This document shows, one piece after another, positions 27,174 through 34,439 of a stretch of 64,000 nucleotides of DNA. Position 1 is the first letter of the stretch. Every line of letters starts with the position of its first letter. A program made the position numbers and the translations under genes. Source of the stretch: Candidatus Roseilinea sp. (GTDB taxonomy: Bacteria; Chloroflexota; Anaerolineae; J036; Brachytrichaceae); NCBI GenBank assembly GCA_025998955.1, contig AP024676.1:4586001-4650000 (forward strand). The letters are read 5' to 3'. Under the pieces are notes generated by a model, which did no database searches, was not told the DNA's origin, and saw nothing but the letters and a program-made list of their open reading frames with translations.

Positions 27174-28211
27174 TTAGTTTGGGGGCGAAGAATAGGCAGC
27201 AGACCACATCGCGTCAAAGGCGTGACCCATGACGGCCGCCCGAATCGGGAGCAGACGCTCGATGCCGGGACGGCTCCAGCGCATCCCGCTACCGGCGAAG
27301 CGATGACGGAATTGCTTGCAGGCGCTCTCGACCACGCCGCTGCCGATCGGCCAGCCATCTTCGCGCAGGCTCTGGTATTGCATGCGTCGCCAGTTGTCCC
27401 CGAAGTAGCCCGCTTCACGCCGTAGCATCTCGGCGTGCTGGGGATGGGTATGGGCGGCCTGACGGAGTCGAGCCGCAATCCGGTCGGCATGGCCCTGGAA
27501 CAAGAGGGTTTCGTGGGCACGATACCAAGCCTGGGCCGCCGGGCTGCCTGCTGCGTGCAGGCCGTGAGCAACCTGCCACAGATGCTGGCTGGCGTGATAC
27601 CAGTCCACGGCTTGTCGGCTGTCGTAGAACTGATCGCTGACTAGATGCCAAATCCACCCGGCGCCATCGCCCAAGGCGATGGTGTCACGCGCCTGCGTCC
27701 AGCCGCGACGTTGGGCTGCCATCCACAACATCTGGCCGAATCGTTCCGGCCCGCCCAGATGGGCGACATAGCTGGTGCGGACGGCACGGGCCGTGTCGAC
27801 CCATTCCTCGCTCTGGCGATCCCAGGTCGGCTGCAGGACGACATCAAACACGCACCCCACCTTGAGTTCCTTCCAGCCTTCGCCACGCACATGAACCGTT
27901 GCTCCGTCCAGGGCGACACCCATCTTGCCCGGCACGGTCGCCGCCTCGGCGGTGCGCCCGCCGCCGTCCGCCAGGGCGCGTTGTGTGGCTTCTACCCCCC
28001 GAAAGCGCTCTCCCCATACCGCCACCCGCCGCCACACACTGCTGTCGGACATGACCAGCCCGCCCACCTGTCCCAGGATGCGCTCCGCTTCCTCAAACGT
28101 CACCAGCCCGCTCAGCCACACCGCCTGCTTGGCCACCTGTTCGCTCCAGTGCTTGTCCCACACCGCCAGCTGCCGATCGAGGGGGGAAAAGCCCGACGCG
28201 GCAGGCTTCAC
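27174..28211 (-). CDS. ISKra4-family transposase, catalytic part (second frame)
   Basis: This frame carries most of the transposase: VALDGATVHVRGEGWKELKVG (first catalytic aspartate), IALGDGAGWIWHL (second), DWYHASQHLWQVAHGL, and the C-terminal GSGVVESACKQFRHRFAGSGMRWSR with the glutamate. It lacks a proper start of its own. The first usable codon is a GTG at 28211, inside the upstream frame. Joining the two frames by one base at the run of six C (plus strand G6 at 28181-28186) gives GLFPLDRQLAVWDKHW, the expected family sequence, so either +1 programmed frameshifting or a one-base insertion separates them. Confidence 0.88.
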   Translation of the reverse strand: MKPAASGFSPLDRQLAVWDKHWSEQVAKQAVWLSGLVTFEEAERILGQVGGLVMSDSSVWRRVAVWGERFRGVEATQRALADGGGRTAEAATVPGKMGVALDGATVHVRGEGWKELKVGCVFDVVLQPTWDRQSEEWVDTARAVRTSYVAHLGGPERFGQMLWMAAQRRGWTQARDTIALGDGAGWIWHLVSDQFYDSRQAVDWYHASQHLWQVAHGLHAAGSPAAQAWYRAHETLLFQGHADRIAARLRQAAHTHPQHAEMLRREAGYFGDNWRRMQYQSLREDGWPIGSGVVESACKQFRHRFAGSGMRWSRPGIERLLPIRAAVMGHAFDAMWSAAYSSPPN

Positions 28212-28563
28212 AGTAGTAGTATCCTCGCTGCACGGGCAGGCTGCCCACGCGGCTCTCGACCGTGTTCCGCTTGCGGCCTTTGGAGTGCATCTCCCGCCCG
28301 CACTGCGGACAGACCGGCCCCGGCACCGGGCGGCTCGCCTCTTGCGCCTCGATCACGGTGACCGCCATCGCCTCGCTCATCCGCTTGCGCAGCTTCAGGA
28401 TCACCTCCTCGATCTGCGTCAGCGTCGGCTGGCCGGCCTGTTCATTCCAGTCCAGCAATTCATCGATCACGGCCTCCGCTTCTCGCATCAGCACCGCTTT
28501 CATCTCGCCTCGCCGTGGCGAAGACGCTGACTTGCGCTGTGTCGTCGCCCTGGTCTCTTTCAT
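28093..28563 (-). CDS. ISKra4-family transposase, N-terminal part (first frame)
   Basis: Starting at the ATG at 28563 (MKETRATTQRKS) with GGGAGG six bases upstream, this frame encodes a helical segment (EAVIDELLDWNEQAGQPTLTQIEEVILKLRKRM). A zinc-finger-like part follows (CPQCGREMHSKGRKRNTVESRVGSLPVQRGYYYCEACRVGLF). These are the N-terminal parts of ISKra4 transposases. The natural protein continues in the other frame after the C-run, and the rest of this frame (PPRSAAGG onward) is read-through noise. Confidence 0.85.
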   Translation of the reverse strand: MKETRATTQRKSASSPRRGEMKAVLMREAEAVIDELLDWNEQAGQPTLTQIEEVILKLRKRMSEAMAVTVIEAQEASRPVPGPVCPQCGREMHSKGRKRNTVESRVGSLPVQRGYYYCEACRVGLFPPRSAAGGVGQALERTGGQAGGVAERAGDV

Positions 28564-28848
28564 GGCACACCTCCCGGATATAACTGTCCTCGCATTATGC
28601 CCGCAGCGGCCTGCGGCTTGTCGTCCCTCGCTGAGATGCCGGTCTGTCAATCCACGACGGCGTCTATGCCCGCGCGGGCGAGGTCAGTCTGTGCGCTTCT
28701 TCGGCGCACTCCTGCCCCAAAATTGAAATGCACCCGTCGTGCTGAGGGTGTTTGACAAGTGCAGGGTTAGCCCGCAGAATTGCAGCAGAATACTAAGTTG
28801 GGCAAACTTCGCAACAGGCATAGCCTGTTTGAAGCGCGAAAGGAGTGA

Positions 28849-29067
28849 ATGTTGACGCTAACTGAAATTCTTCCCGCTGTTCGGCAACTGCCAATACTGG
28901 ACAAGATCCAGCTCATTCGCATCTTGGCGGAAGAATTGGATATGGCGCAGGACATCTTTCCTTTTGAGCCGTACAAGATTTATTACCTAGCAAGTCCCTA
29001 CAATGTGTTTGAGGCAGGCAAAGCATTAATGGATGCCATGAGGACAGCAGACACCAGTGGCAATTGA
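28849..29067 (+). CDS. Small conserved partner of a retropepsin-like protease (cassette 1)
   Basis: The ATG at 28849 follows AAAGGAG with a good spacing and gives 72 residues, MLTLTEILPAVRQLPILDKIQLIRILAEELDM, then PYNVFEAGKALMDAMR. The LTEILPxVRxL pattern with a following SPYxxFEAAxxLM motif belongs to small proteins that I recall lying directly before retropepsin-like aspartic proteases in cyanobacteria and Chloroflexota. The job is unknown, and an antitoxin-like or regulatory role is a guess. The next gene overlaps its stop region in another frame. It is the first gene after the GTTGGGC core at 28797, so it opens cassette 1. Confidence 0.75.
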   Translation: MLTLTEILPAVRQLPILDKIQLIRILAEELDMAQDIFPFEPYKIYYLASPYNVFEAGKALMDAMRTADTSGN

Positions 29068-29072
29068 ACACA

Positions 29073-29479
29073 ATGCGGTTCAAGTACTCGACCATTGATC
29101 CATCACAAAATGAATTTGACAGCCCGCCTCGTCTGCCACTTGTTCTTCATTTGGGCGGTCTAAGCGTTGAAGTTGTCGCATTGGTGGACAGTGCCTCAAC
29201 GATCAATATACTTCCCTCTGAAGTTGGTCTCCGTCTCGGCGCAACTTGGGATGACCGAAGGCCAATATTCGATTGGCAGGCACGCTCGGTAATTTGAATG
29301 CCATGCCGTTGTTCGTGACTGCACAGGTAGGCCAATTTGCACCTGTGCGTTTAGCCTTTGCGTGGGTCAAGAGCAATACCGTTCCGTTGATACTTGGGCA
29401 AACCAATTTCTTCATGGAGTTTGACGTTTGCTTCTACCGTTCCCAACTGGAATTTGAGGTCAAGCCCAAGTCAGGGTAA
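29073..29479 (+). pseudogene. Retropepsin-like aspartic protease, frameshifted (cassette 1)
   Basis: From the ATG at 29073 the frame gives MRFKYSTIDPSQNEF, LPLVLHLGGLSVEVVALVDS and ASTINILPSEVGLRLGATW. It then runs to a TGA at about 29297, while the next frame continues with LAGTLGNLNAMPLFVTAQVG, FAPVRLAFAWVK and LGQTNFFMEFDVCFYRS to 29479. The two halves are co-linear with one-domain retroviral-type proteases, so a single indel near 29270 splits the gene. The active-site triad DT/SG reads DSA here, so the enzyme may have lost activity even before the frameshift. It may also be a sequencing slip. Confidence 0.75.
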
Positions 29480-29500
29480 AGGAATCCATCACAACCGTCT

Positions 29501-29567
29501 GCCCAACATGCGTTTCCAGCGGACGCTCGCTTCGCTCGCGCCGCAGGTGAAGCGCGCGCCGTTGGGC
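29501..29567 (+). other. attC site ending cassette 1
   Basis: The 67-base site begins GCCCAAC and ends GTTGGGC, perfect complements and exact R''/R' consensus. Between them is an imperfect palindrome with CAGCGGACGC and extra unpaired bases. The next gene starts 12 bases after the site. It has all features of an integron recombination site. Confidence 0.85.
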
Positions 29568-29578
29568 GGCGAAGACCC

Positions 29579-30145
29579 ATGAACATCGCGTGTCTTGGAT
29601 GGGGCTCGTTGATCTGGGATCCCCGCGCGCTCCCGATACGGCGCCGGTGGTTCGAGGATGGCCCTTTCGTGCCTGTTGAGTTCGCTCGTCAATCGTCAGA
29701 TGGGCGTGTCACTCTTGTCATCGTACCGACGGCGGCTCCGGTCCGAGTTCTGTGGGCTGTGATGCTTCCCAAAGAGCTTCAGTCGGCCAAGGAGGCGCTT
29801 TACGACCGGGAGGGCATTACCGGCAACAATTGGACGTCCCGAATTGGATCTTGGCAGCGCGGGGAAGCCGCGCCTGACCCGATTCCTGCGCTCCCCGACT
29901 GGGCGCAGGCCCAAGGCCTCGACGCCGTGGTTTGGACGGCACTGGGGCCCAGGTTCAACGGCCAGGCGATCTTGCCTACCGCCGATCAGGTCGTCCAGTA
30001 TCTGCGGACTCTTACCGGTGCGGTGAGAGACAATGCAGAACGATACGTACGGTGTGCGCCCCGTCAGATTGACACGGAGTATCGCCGCCGAATTGAGTCG
30101 GATCTGGGCTGGTCACACTGGGAATGCGGAGCGATCGCCTTCTAA
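29579..30145 (+). CDS. Gamma-glutamylcyclotransferase-like protein (cassette 2)
   Basis: This 188-residue protein begins MNIACLGWGSLIWDPRALPI, which matches the YGSLxxG-type loop found at the start of gamma-glutamylcyclotransferase folds. It is followed by FVPVEFARQSSDGRVTLVIVP and a later WTALGPRFNGQAILPT. The expected catalytic glutamate could not be located with confidence, so the activity is not assigned. Its stop codon TAA lies inside the next attC, and its ATG is 12 bases after the previous one, so the gene and its attC fill a normal cassette. Members of this family are common passengers of environmental cassettes, as I recall. Confidence 0.65.
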   Translation: MNIACLGWGSLIWDPRALPIRRRWFEDGPFVPVEFARQSSDGRVTLVIVPTAAPVRVLWAVMLPKELQSAKEALYDREGITGNNWTSRIGSWQRGEAAPDPIPALPDWAQAQGLDAVVWTALGPRFNGQAILPTADQVVQYLRTLTGAVRDNAERYVRCAPRQIDTEYRRRIESDLGWSHWECGAIAF

Positions 30146-30198
30146 CAATGGCATGCAGCGGACGGCGCTCCGCGTGCGGCTGACGCGGGCCGTTGGGG
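30140..30198 (+). other. attC site (59-base element) ending cassette 2
   Basis: TTCTAAC at 30140-30146 and GTTGGGG at 30192-30198 bound a 59-base imperfect palindrome with AGCGGACGGCGCTCCGCG and TGCGGCTGACGCG. The left core is one base off the RYYYAAC consensus. The stop codon of cassette 2 overlaps the left core, as in many cassettes. Confidence 0.8.
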
Positions 30199-30216
30199 CG
30201 CTGTTTGGAAATAACC

Positions 30217-30783
30217 ATGGTCGAGATTGTCGCTTACAAAAGCATTTGGGCTCATGAATTTCGCGAGATTGCCTCAGCCCTCCGCTTGGGTTTGGGTGAA
30301 CTCGCCTTGCGAATTGATCATATCGGTTCGACATCTGTGCCAGGTCTAGCCGCAAAGGATGTGATTGATATTCAGATTACAGTCACGGCACTTGATCAAA
30401 AGTTTCTTTCAGCCATGCTTGTTCTCGGTTACCCTCGACAAGAAGGGATTGGGCGCGACCATTCTCCAGCACACGCCCCCAGATCGGAAGCCGAATGGCA
30501 AAAGTGGCTGTTCATCCAACCGCCTAATCAACGTCGTACCAACATTCATGTTCGTGTTCAAGGTCGAACTAACCAGAGATTTGCACTCTTGTTTCGTGAC
30601 TATCTGCGTTCCCGCCCATCTACGGCAGAAGCCTATGCCGAATTGAAGCGTCGCCTAGCGCAACATCTAGCTGATCAGGCGAGGTATTCCGAAGTGAAAG
30701 ACCCAGCAGTTGATCTGATTTATCTGGCTGCCGAAGAATGGGCAACTTCAACCCAATGGCAACCAGGACCATCTGATGCATAG
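30217..30783 (+). CDS. GrpB-family (UPF0157) nucleotidyltransferase-like protein (cassette 3)
   Basis: From the ATG at 30217 the 188-residue protein has an N-terminal IVAYKSIWAHEFREIASALR, the hallmark RIDHIGSTSVPGLAAKDVIDIQI, and the later THIHVR-type NIHVRVQGRTNQRFALLFRDYLR with EAYAELKRRLA. This is the GrpB family, a nucleotidyltransferase fold of unknown substrate. The HIGSTSVPG loop and the KDVIDIQ pair would hold the metal and nucleotide. GrpB-family genes travel in integrons often. The start is 18 bases after the previous attC core and the stop lies 16 bases before the next attC. Confidence 0.9.
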   Translation: MVEIVAYKSIWAHEFREIASALRLGLGELALRIDHIGSTSVPGLAAKDVIDIQITVTALDQKFLSAMLVLGYPRQEGIGRDHSPAHAPRSEAEWQKWLFIQPPNQRRTNIHVRVQGRTNQRFALLFRDYLRSRPSTAEAYAELKRRLAQHLADQARYSEVKDPAVDLIYLAAEEWATSTQWQPGPSDA

Positions 30784-30799
30784 GATGACATCAAAAAGC

Positions 30800-30932
30800 G
30801 CCCCAACATCACGTGCAGGCGGACGGGCAGGGCCTTCGCCCCGCCCTAGAGGATTCAGCCCCTTCGAGTGTTTTCTACCTTTGGCGCTTTCCTGCCAAGT
30901 CGCCTGCCCGCCGCTAACGCCGGCCGTTGCGC
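30800..30932 (+). other. Long attC-like site ending cassette 3
   Basis: GCCCCAAC at 30800-30807 and GTTGCGC at 30926-30932 bound about 133 bases. AGGCGGACGGGCAGG near 30817 pairs with CGCCTGCCCGCCGC near 30901, leaving one unpaired A, the type of extrahelical base that attC needs for strand choice. The length is like the long Vibrio repeats. Confidence 0.7.
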
Positions 30933-31460
30933 TCAGCCGGCGCGCGCCATCGCCGGCGTGAAGACCAGCTCCAATCGCCATCCTTCGCTTGTTCGTTCCG
31001 CGCGCCATACGCCGGCCGTGGGCACATGGTTCCCGTTGTCGAAGACGAACCTGGACAGGTCGAGCGCGCCGTTCGACAGCGTTTGCAGCAGCGCCTTGGT
31101 TGGCGAGCCGTGGGTGACGAATCCCACGCGCGTGAACGAATCCTGCTCGATGCGCGCCAACAGCGCTTGCACGCGCGCACTGACGCTCTCGAAGCTCTCA
31201 TCGCTGCGGTGTTCGGCCAGCGCTTCCTCGATCTGGATAGGCGCTTGGGTGTGTTCGGCGATCAGGCGCGCCGTCTCCTGAGTGCGATCCAACGGCGAGA
31301 CGAACAACTGCTCCAGGCCGCATTGCGACAGATACAAGCCGGTCGCGCGCGCCTCCTCGCGCCCAGCCTCGGAGAGCGGTGGGCCGGGAACGCGGTCGTA
31401 GGCCAGGCCGGTGTTCGGCTGCGGGTGAGCGTGGCGAATGAGATAAAGCTCTTTCAGCAT
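30933..31460 (-). CDS. Histidine phosphatase-family protein
   Basis: The 175-residue protein has the RHG-type phosphohistidine motif as LYLIRHAHPQPNT at residues 5-17, LSEAGREEARATG, the arginine in SPLDRTQETARLIAE, and the second histidine in RVGFVTHGSPTKALL. It lacks any specificity motif for phosphoglycerate mutase. It could act on a sugar phosphate or a nucleotide. The gene runs toward the cassette array, and its stop is next to the last attC core, so it is probably the host gene at the edge of the integron. Confidence 0.9.
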   Translation of the reverse strand: MLKELYLIRHAHPQPNTGLAYDRVPGPPLSEAGREEARATGLYLSQCGLEQLFVSPLDRTQETARLIAEHTQAPIQIEEALAEHRSDESFESVSARVQALLARIEQDSFTRVGFVTHGSPTKALLQTLSNGALDLSRFVFDNGNHVPTAGVWRAERTSEGWRLELVFTPAMARAG

Positions 31461-31480
31461 TGTGTTGCGTCACGCGCCGT

Positions 31481-31852
31481 TTATTCGCGGCAGGTCACTG
31501 CCGATTCTTTGAGGCGGTTGCCCACCTGCTCGTAGCAGCGGCAATACTTGGCGCTGGTATCGAGCAGCGGGCCGCCGCTCCAGCTCAATACAGTGAGTTG
31601 AGAGCGGGCGCATTGCACGCCGGGCTGCGGGCTATCGGTAGGGGCGGTGTATAGCCAGCCAATACCCGCCGGGCCGCGCCGCTCGTGGATCATCCAGATG
31701 CGCGATTCGCGCAGCGGATCGCCGACGTTGATGTCAATGCCATCCGTCACACCCAGGTAATACACGAATCCGAATACAAAGGGCGCCGACAACGACAAGA
31801 AGGCGATGATGCCCACCCCGATGCGCTCCAGCCACAATCTCGTTTTGCTCAT
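31481..31852 (-). CDS. Hypothetical small membrane-anchored protein
   Basis: The 123 residues hold one strong hydrophobic helix near the start (IGVGIIAFLSLSAPFVFGFVYYLGV), followed by an outside part with four cysteines (GVQCARSQ, KYCRCYE and TCRE), which might form disulfides. No family is recognised. It is separated from the histidine phosphatase by 20 bases on the same strand, so they may be transcribed together. Confidence 0.55.
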   Translation of the reverse strand: MSKTRLWLERIGVGIIAFLSLSAPFVFGFVYYLGVTDGIDINVGDPLRESRIWMIHERRGPAGIGWLYTAPTDSPQPGVQCARSQLTVLSWSGGPLLDTSAKYCRCYEQVGNRLKESAVTCRE

Positions 31853-32000
31853 GGTCGAAGATCAGTTACCAGAAAAACCAGGCTGCTCGAAGCGGCCTGC
31901 CCCACGATATCCAAAGGCGAGCTAGTATAATCTCGTCGCCTTTGAGCACGGTGAAGCGCAGCCACTCGCTGGAAATGCAAATACACCCAATATCACGTGT

Positions 32001-32082
32001 GGGGACGTGGCGGAACTGGCAGACGCGCATGACTTAGGATCATGTGCCGCAAGGCGTGTGGGTTCAAGTCCCTCCGTCCCCA
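32001..32082 (+). tRNA. tRNA-Leu (UAG)
   Basis: The acceptor stem GGGGACG pairs with CGTCCCC. The anticodon arm is CATGA-CTTAGGA-TCATG with anticodon TAG (32035-32037). The T arm has GGTTCAAGTCC, and a class II variable arm (TGCCGCAAGGCG) marks leucine. The 82-base gene ends with the discriminator A, and CCA is not encoded. Trigger factor starts 13 bases later. Confidence 0.95.
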
Positions 32083-32095
32083 TCGGATTACAACC

Positions 32096-33439
32096 ATGAA
32101 CTTCCAAGTTGAAACCCTCGATACGCACGAAGTGCGCCTAACGATTACCGTAGATGACGATGTCGTGAACAGGGCGCGTCGCGATGTGGCGCGCGAGCTA
32201 TCCAAGCAGGTCCGCATTCCCGGCTTTCGCCCCGGCCATGCGCCGCTGGCGGCGGTCATTCGCGCCGTCGGCGGCCAAGATGTCTTCGACGCCGAGGTTG
32301 TGGATCGCGTCGCCCGCGAGGTGTATCCGAAGGCATTGGATGAAGCCGGCATAGACCCTTACGGCCCCGGCCAGATCGAGGAAGTCAAGCAGTCACCTTA
32401 CCAGTTGATCGCGCGCGTGCCGCTCGAGCCGAAGGTGGATCTGAAGGATTACCAGTCTATTCGTCTGCCGGCGCCGTCGGTCGTCGTCACCGAAGAGGAG
32501 ATCGAGCAGCAGCTCCAATTCATCCGTGAAGAGAACGCCATCGTGCAATTGGCCGAGCGGCCGGCGGAGATGGGCGACCTGGTCGAGTTGAGCGTGGTGG
32601 GCAAGCTGCCGGGCAGCGAGGAAGAGGTGCTGCGCTTCCAGCCGCGGCGCGGCATGGTGCTCGACGCGGATCGTGAGGCCTTGCCGGGGTTGTCGGCCCT
32701 CGTCGTAGGGATGAGCGCCGGCGAACACAAGGACGCGACTCTGACGCTGCCGGATGACTTCGACGAGGAATCGCTGCGTGGGAAGCAGCTCGACGTTTCG
32801 ATTGACGTGCAACGGGTGAGCAGCCGGACGCTGCCCGATATCAACGACGAACTCGCCCAGGCGGCCAGCGCTTTCTCGACCCTGGCTGAGCTGCGCGAGG
32901 ATTTGCGCCGGCGGCTCACCGAATTCAAGCAACGCCAGGCCGACCAGGAATTCGCCATGCAGGTGCTGGATGCGTTCACCGCTCTGGCCGACGTGCACTA
33001 CCCGCCCGCGTTCGTCGAGGATCGGTTGAACGACTTGCTGCAGGACTTCAAAGACGATGTTCGTGACACGGAGGGCTTACCTTTCGAGGAATGGCTGAAG
33101 GTGCAAGGCAAGACCGAGCAACAGGTGCGCGAAGAGCTGCGGCCGATCGCCGAGCAACGCAGCCGGCGCGGTTTGGTGATGCGCGAGTTGTCGCGCGCCG
33201 AAGGCCTGAACGTGAGCGAAGAGGAGATCGCCGCCGAGGTCGAACTCACCGCGCGGCGCTATGGCAGCCGCCAGGCGGACGTGCGCAGGATGCTGGCCCA
33301 AGAAGATATGCGCAGCACCATCAGGAACAACATCCTCTCCAGCAAGGTGCTCGATCGGATGGTGCGGATCGCCAAGGGAGAATTGGAAGCGAGCGAACCG
33401 GCCGGCCAGCCGGCCGAGCCGGAGGCCGCACCGGCTTGA
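32096..33439 (+). CDS. tig: Trigger factor
   Basis: Trigger factor is the ribosome-bound chaperone. The ribosome-binding tail is ELSKQVRIPGFRPGHAPLAAVIRAVGG (family GFRxGxxP) at about 36-62, and the FKBP-like PPIase domain is in the 150-245 region (ERPAEMGDLVELSVVGKLPG). The helical C-terminal arms continue to an acidic Ala/Pro tail. It is 447 residues with the ATG at 32096, just after tRNA-Leu. clpP follows after about 145 bases, the common tig-clpP order. The upstream ORF extension (from 32042) would run through the tRNA and is not real. Confidence 0.96.
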   Translation: MNFQVETLDTHEVRLTITVDDDVVNRARRDVARELSKQVRIPGFRPGHAPLAAVIRAVGGQDVFDAEVVDRVAREVYPKALDEAGIDPYGPGQIEEVKQSPYQLIARVPLEPKVDLKDYQSIRLPAPSVVVTEEEIEQQLQFIREENAIVQLAERPAEMGDLVELSVVGKLPGSEEEVLRFQPRRGMVLDADREALPGLSALVVGMSAGEHKDATLTLPDDFDEESLRGKQLDVSIDVQRVSSRTLPDINDELAQAASAFSTLAELREDLRRRLTEFKQRQADQEFAMQVLDAFTALADVHYPPAFVEDRLNDLLQDFKDDVRDTEGLPFEEWLKVQGKTEQQVREELRPIAEQRSRRGLVMRELSRAEGLNVSEEEIAAEVELTARRYGSRQADVRRMLAQEDMRSTIRNNILSSKVLDRMVRIAKGELEASEPAGQPAEPEAAPA

Positions 33440-33585
33440 CACAAATATTCGGCTAACGATGGCGTGGTAGTAATCGGGGACTAATCACGAGAGGAGTTTC
33501 ATTCAGGCCCATCCATTCGGGGCGCAGCGCCGGGGAACACAGTGCGGCGATGTCTTTGGATGGATGGCCGGGATAGGGGTAAGTC

Positions 33586-34278
33586 ATGTTGCCAATTTAC
33601 TCGCAGGCGCAGTTCGACGCGATCAAGAATGTCATCCCGATGGTCATCGAGACCAACGGGCGCGGCGAGCGCGCATACGATATCTATTCGCTGCTGCTGA
33701 AGGAGCGCATCGTCTTCCTCGGCACGCCGATCAACGACCAGGTGGCCAACCTGATCGTGGCGCAGTTGCTCTTCCTGGAGCGCGAGGACAACGAGAAGGA
33801 TATTCAGTTCTTCATCAACTCGCCGGGGGGCTCGGTCTATGCCGGCATGGCCATCTACGACACGATGCAGATGATCTCGGCACCGGTGGCCACGTTCGCC
33901 GTCGGCTTGACCGCCAGCTTCGGCACGCTGCTGCTGCTGGCCGGCACCAAAGGCAAGCGCTACGCTTTGCCCAACGCCACGATTCACATGCATCAGCCAC
34001 TCGGCGGCGCGCAGGGCCAGGCGTCCGACATCGAGATCCAGGCCCGCGAGATTCTGCGCATCAAAGACACCATCAACAAGATCATCATGCGCCATACCAA
34101 CATGACCGAGGAGCAGGTGATCCGCTACACCGACCGCGATGTGTATTTCACGCCGGAGCAAGCTAAAGCGTTGGGCGTGATTGACGCGATTGCCGAACTC
34201 AACCCGAGCAAGATGGCGCTGCTGGGTCAGTCGAAGGTGGAGGCGCTGCCGGCGGCCGACCAAATTCACAAAGTCTGA
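33586..34278 (+). CDS. clpP: ATP-dependent Clp protease proteolytic subunit
   Basis: ClpP is the barrel protease used by Clp ATPases. The catalytic serine is in [12 protein letters not shown] (where most have the sequence SMG), the histidine in IHMHQPLGG, and the aspartate in [19 protein letters not shown]. The handle helix and the [17 protein letters not shown] hydrophobic-pocket part are intact. The N-terminus is about 20 residues longer than the shortest homologues. A terminator-like hairpin follows 13 bases after the stop. No clpX is adjacent, and the Clp ATPase at 12.7 kb is 20 kb away. Confidence 0.95.
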   Translation: MLPIYSQAQFDAIKNVIPMVIETNGRGERAYDIYSLLLKERIVFLGTPINDQVANLIVAQLLFLEREDNEKDIQFFINSPGGSVYAGMAIYDTMQMISAPVATFAVGLTASFGTLLLLAGTKGKRYALPNATIHMHQPLGGAQGQASDIEIQAREILRIKDTINKIIMRHTNMTEEQVIRYTDRDVYFTPEQAKALGVIDAIAELNPSKMALLGQSKVEALPAADQIHKV

Positions 34279-34290
34279 CCTGCGCGAACG

Positions 34291-34327
34291 AAGAGCCGGT
34301 TCCGAACGCGAGCCGGCTCTTTTTATT
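34291..34327 (+). terminator. Rho-independent terminator after clpP
   Basis: AGAGCCGG at 34292-34299 pairs with CCGGCTCT at 34313-34320, and TTTTTATT follows directly. It is 13 bases after the clpP stop and ends the tig-clpP unit. Confidence 0.9.
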
Positions 34328-34349
34328 GCGCAGCGAGCGGGGCGAAGGG

Positions 34350-34398
34350 CGTAAACGCAAGACGTAGGACGTAAGACGTAAAACGCAAAACGCAATAC
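34350..34398. repeat. Heptamer tract of the CAAGACG family
   Basis: Units GTAAACG, CAAGACG, TAGGACG, TAAGACG, TAAAACG, CAAAACG, CAATACC follow each other exactly at 34350-34398. The same unit occurs inside the GT39 gene at 42962-42992. It lies 40 bases before the binding protein gene. Confidence 0.9.
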
Positions 34399-34439
34399 CC
34401 CTCCACCTCGCGCCCGCTAAACTAGAGGCCACATCGTCT

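Larger units (their letters stand above)
27165..28735. mobile_element. ISKra4-type insertion sequence, 1571 bp
   Basis: The left end GGGTGCATTTTAGTTTGGGG and the right end, read inward as GGGTGCATTTCAATTTTGGG, are imperfect inverted repeats. The flanks carry an exact 9-bp duplication GTCGTGCTG at 27156-27164 and 28736-28744. Two overlapping frames encode the transposase on the minus strand. The element sits in the integron leader and would disrupt cassette expression or bring its own promoter. Confidence 0.93.
27093..28803 (+). other. attI-type leader, split by an ISKra4-type element
   Basis: Without the element and one 9-bp duplication the region is 124 bases (27093-27164 joined to 28745-28796). 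It runs from the integrase start codon to a GTTGGGC core at 28797-28803. In integrons this is where attI and the cassette promoter lie. The core matches the GTTRRRY consensus, and the first cassette gene follows at 28849. I could not identify the promoter. Confidence 0.6.

Noticed and set aside
32042-32095. N-terminal extension of trigger factor
   Set aside because: These codons lie inside tRNA-Leu. The ATG at 32096 gives the family N-terminus.
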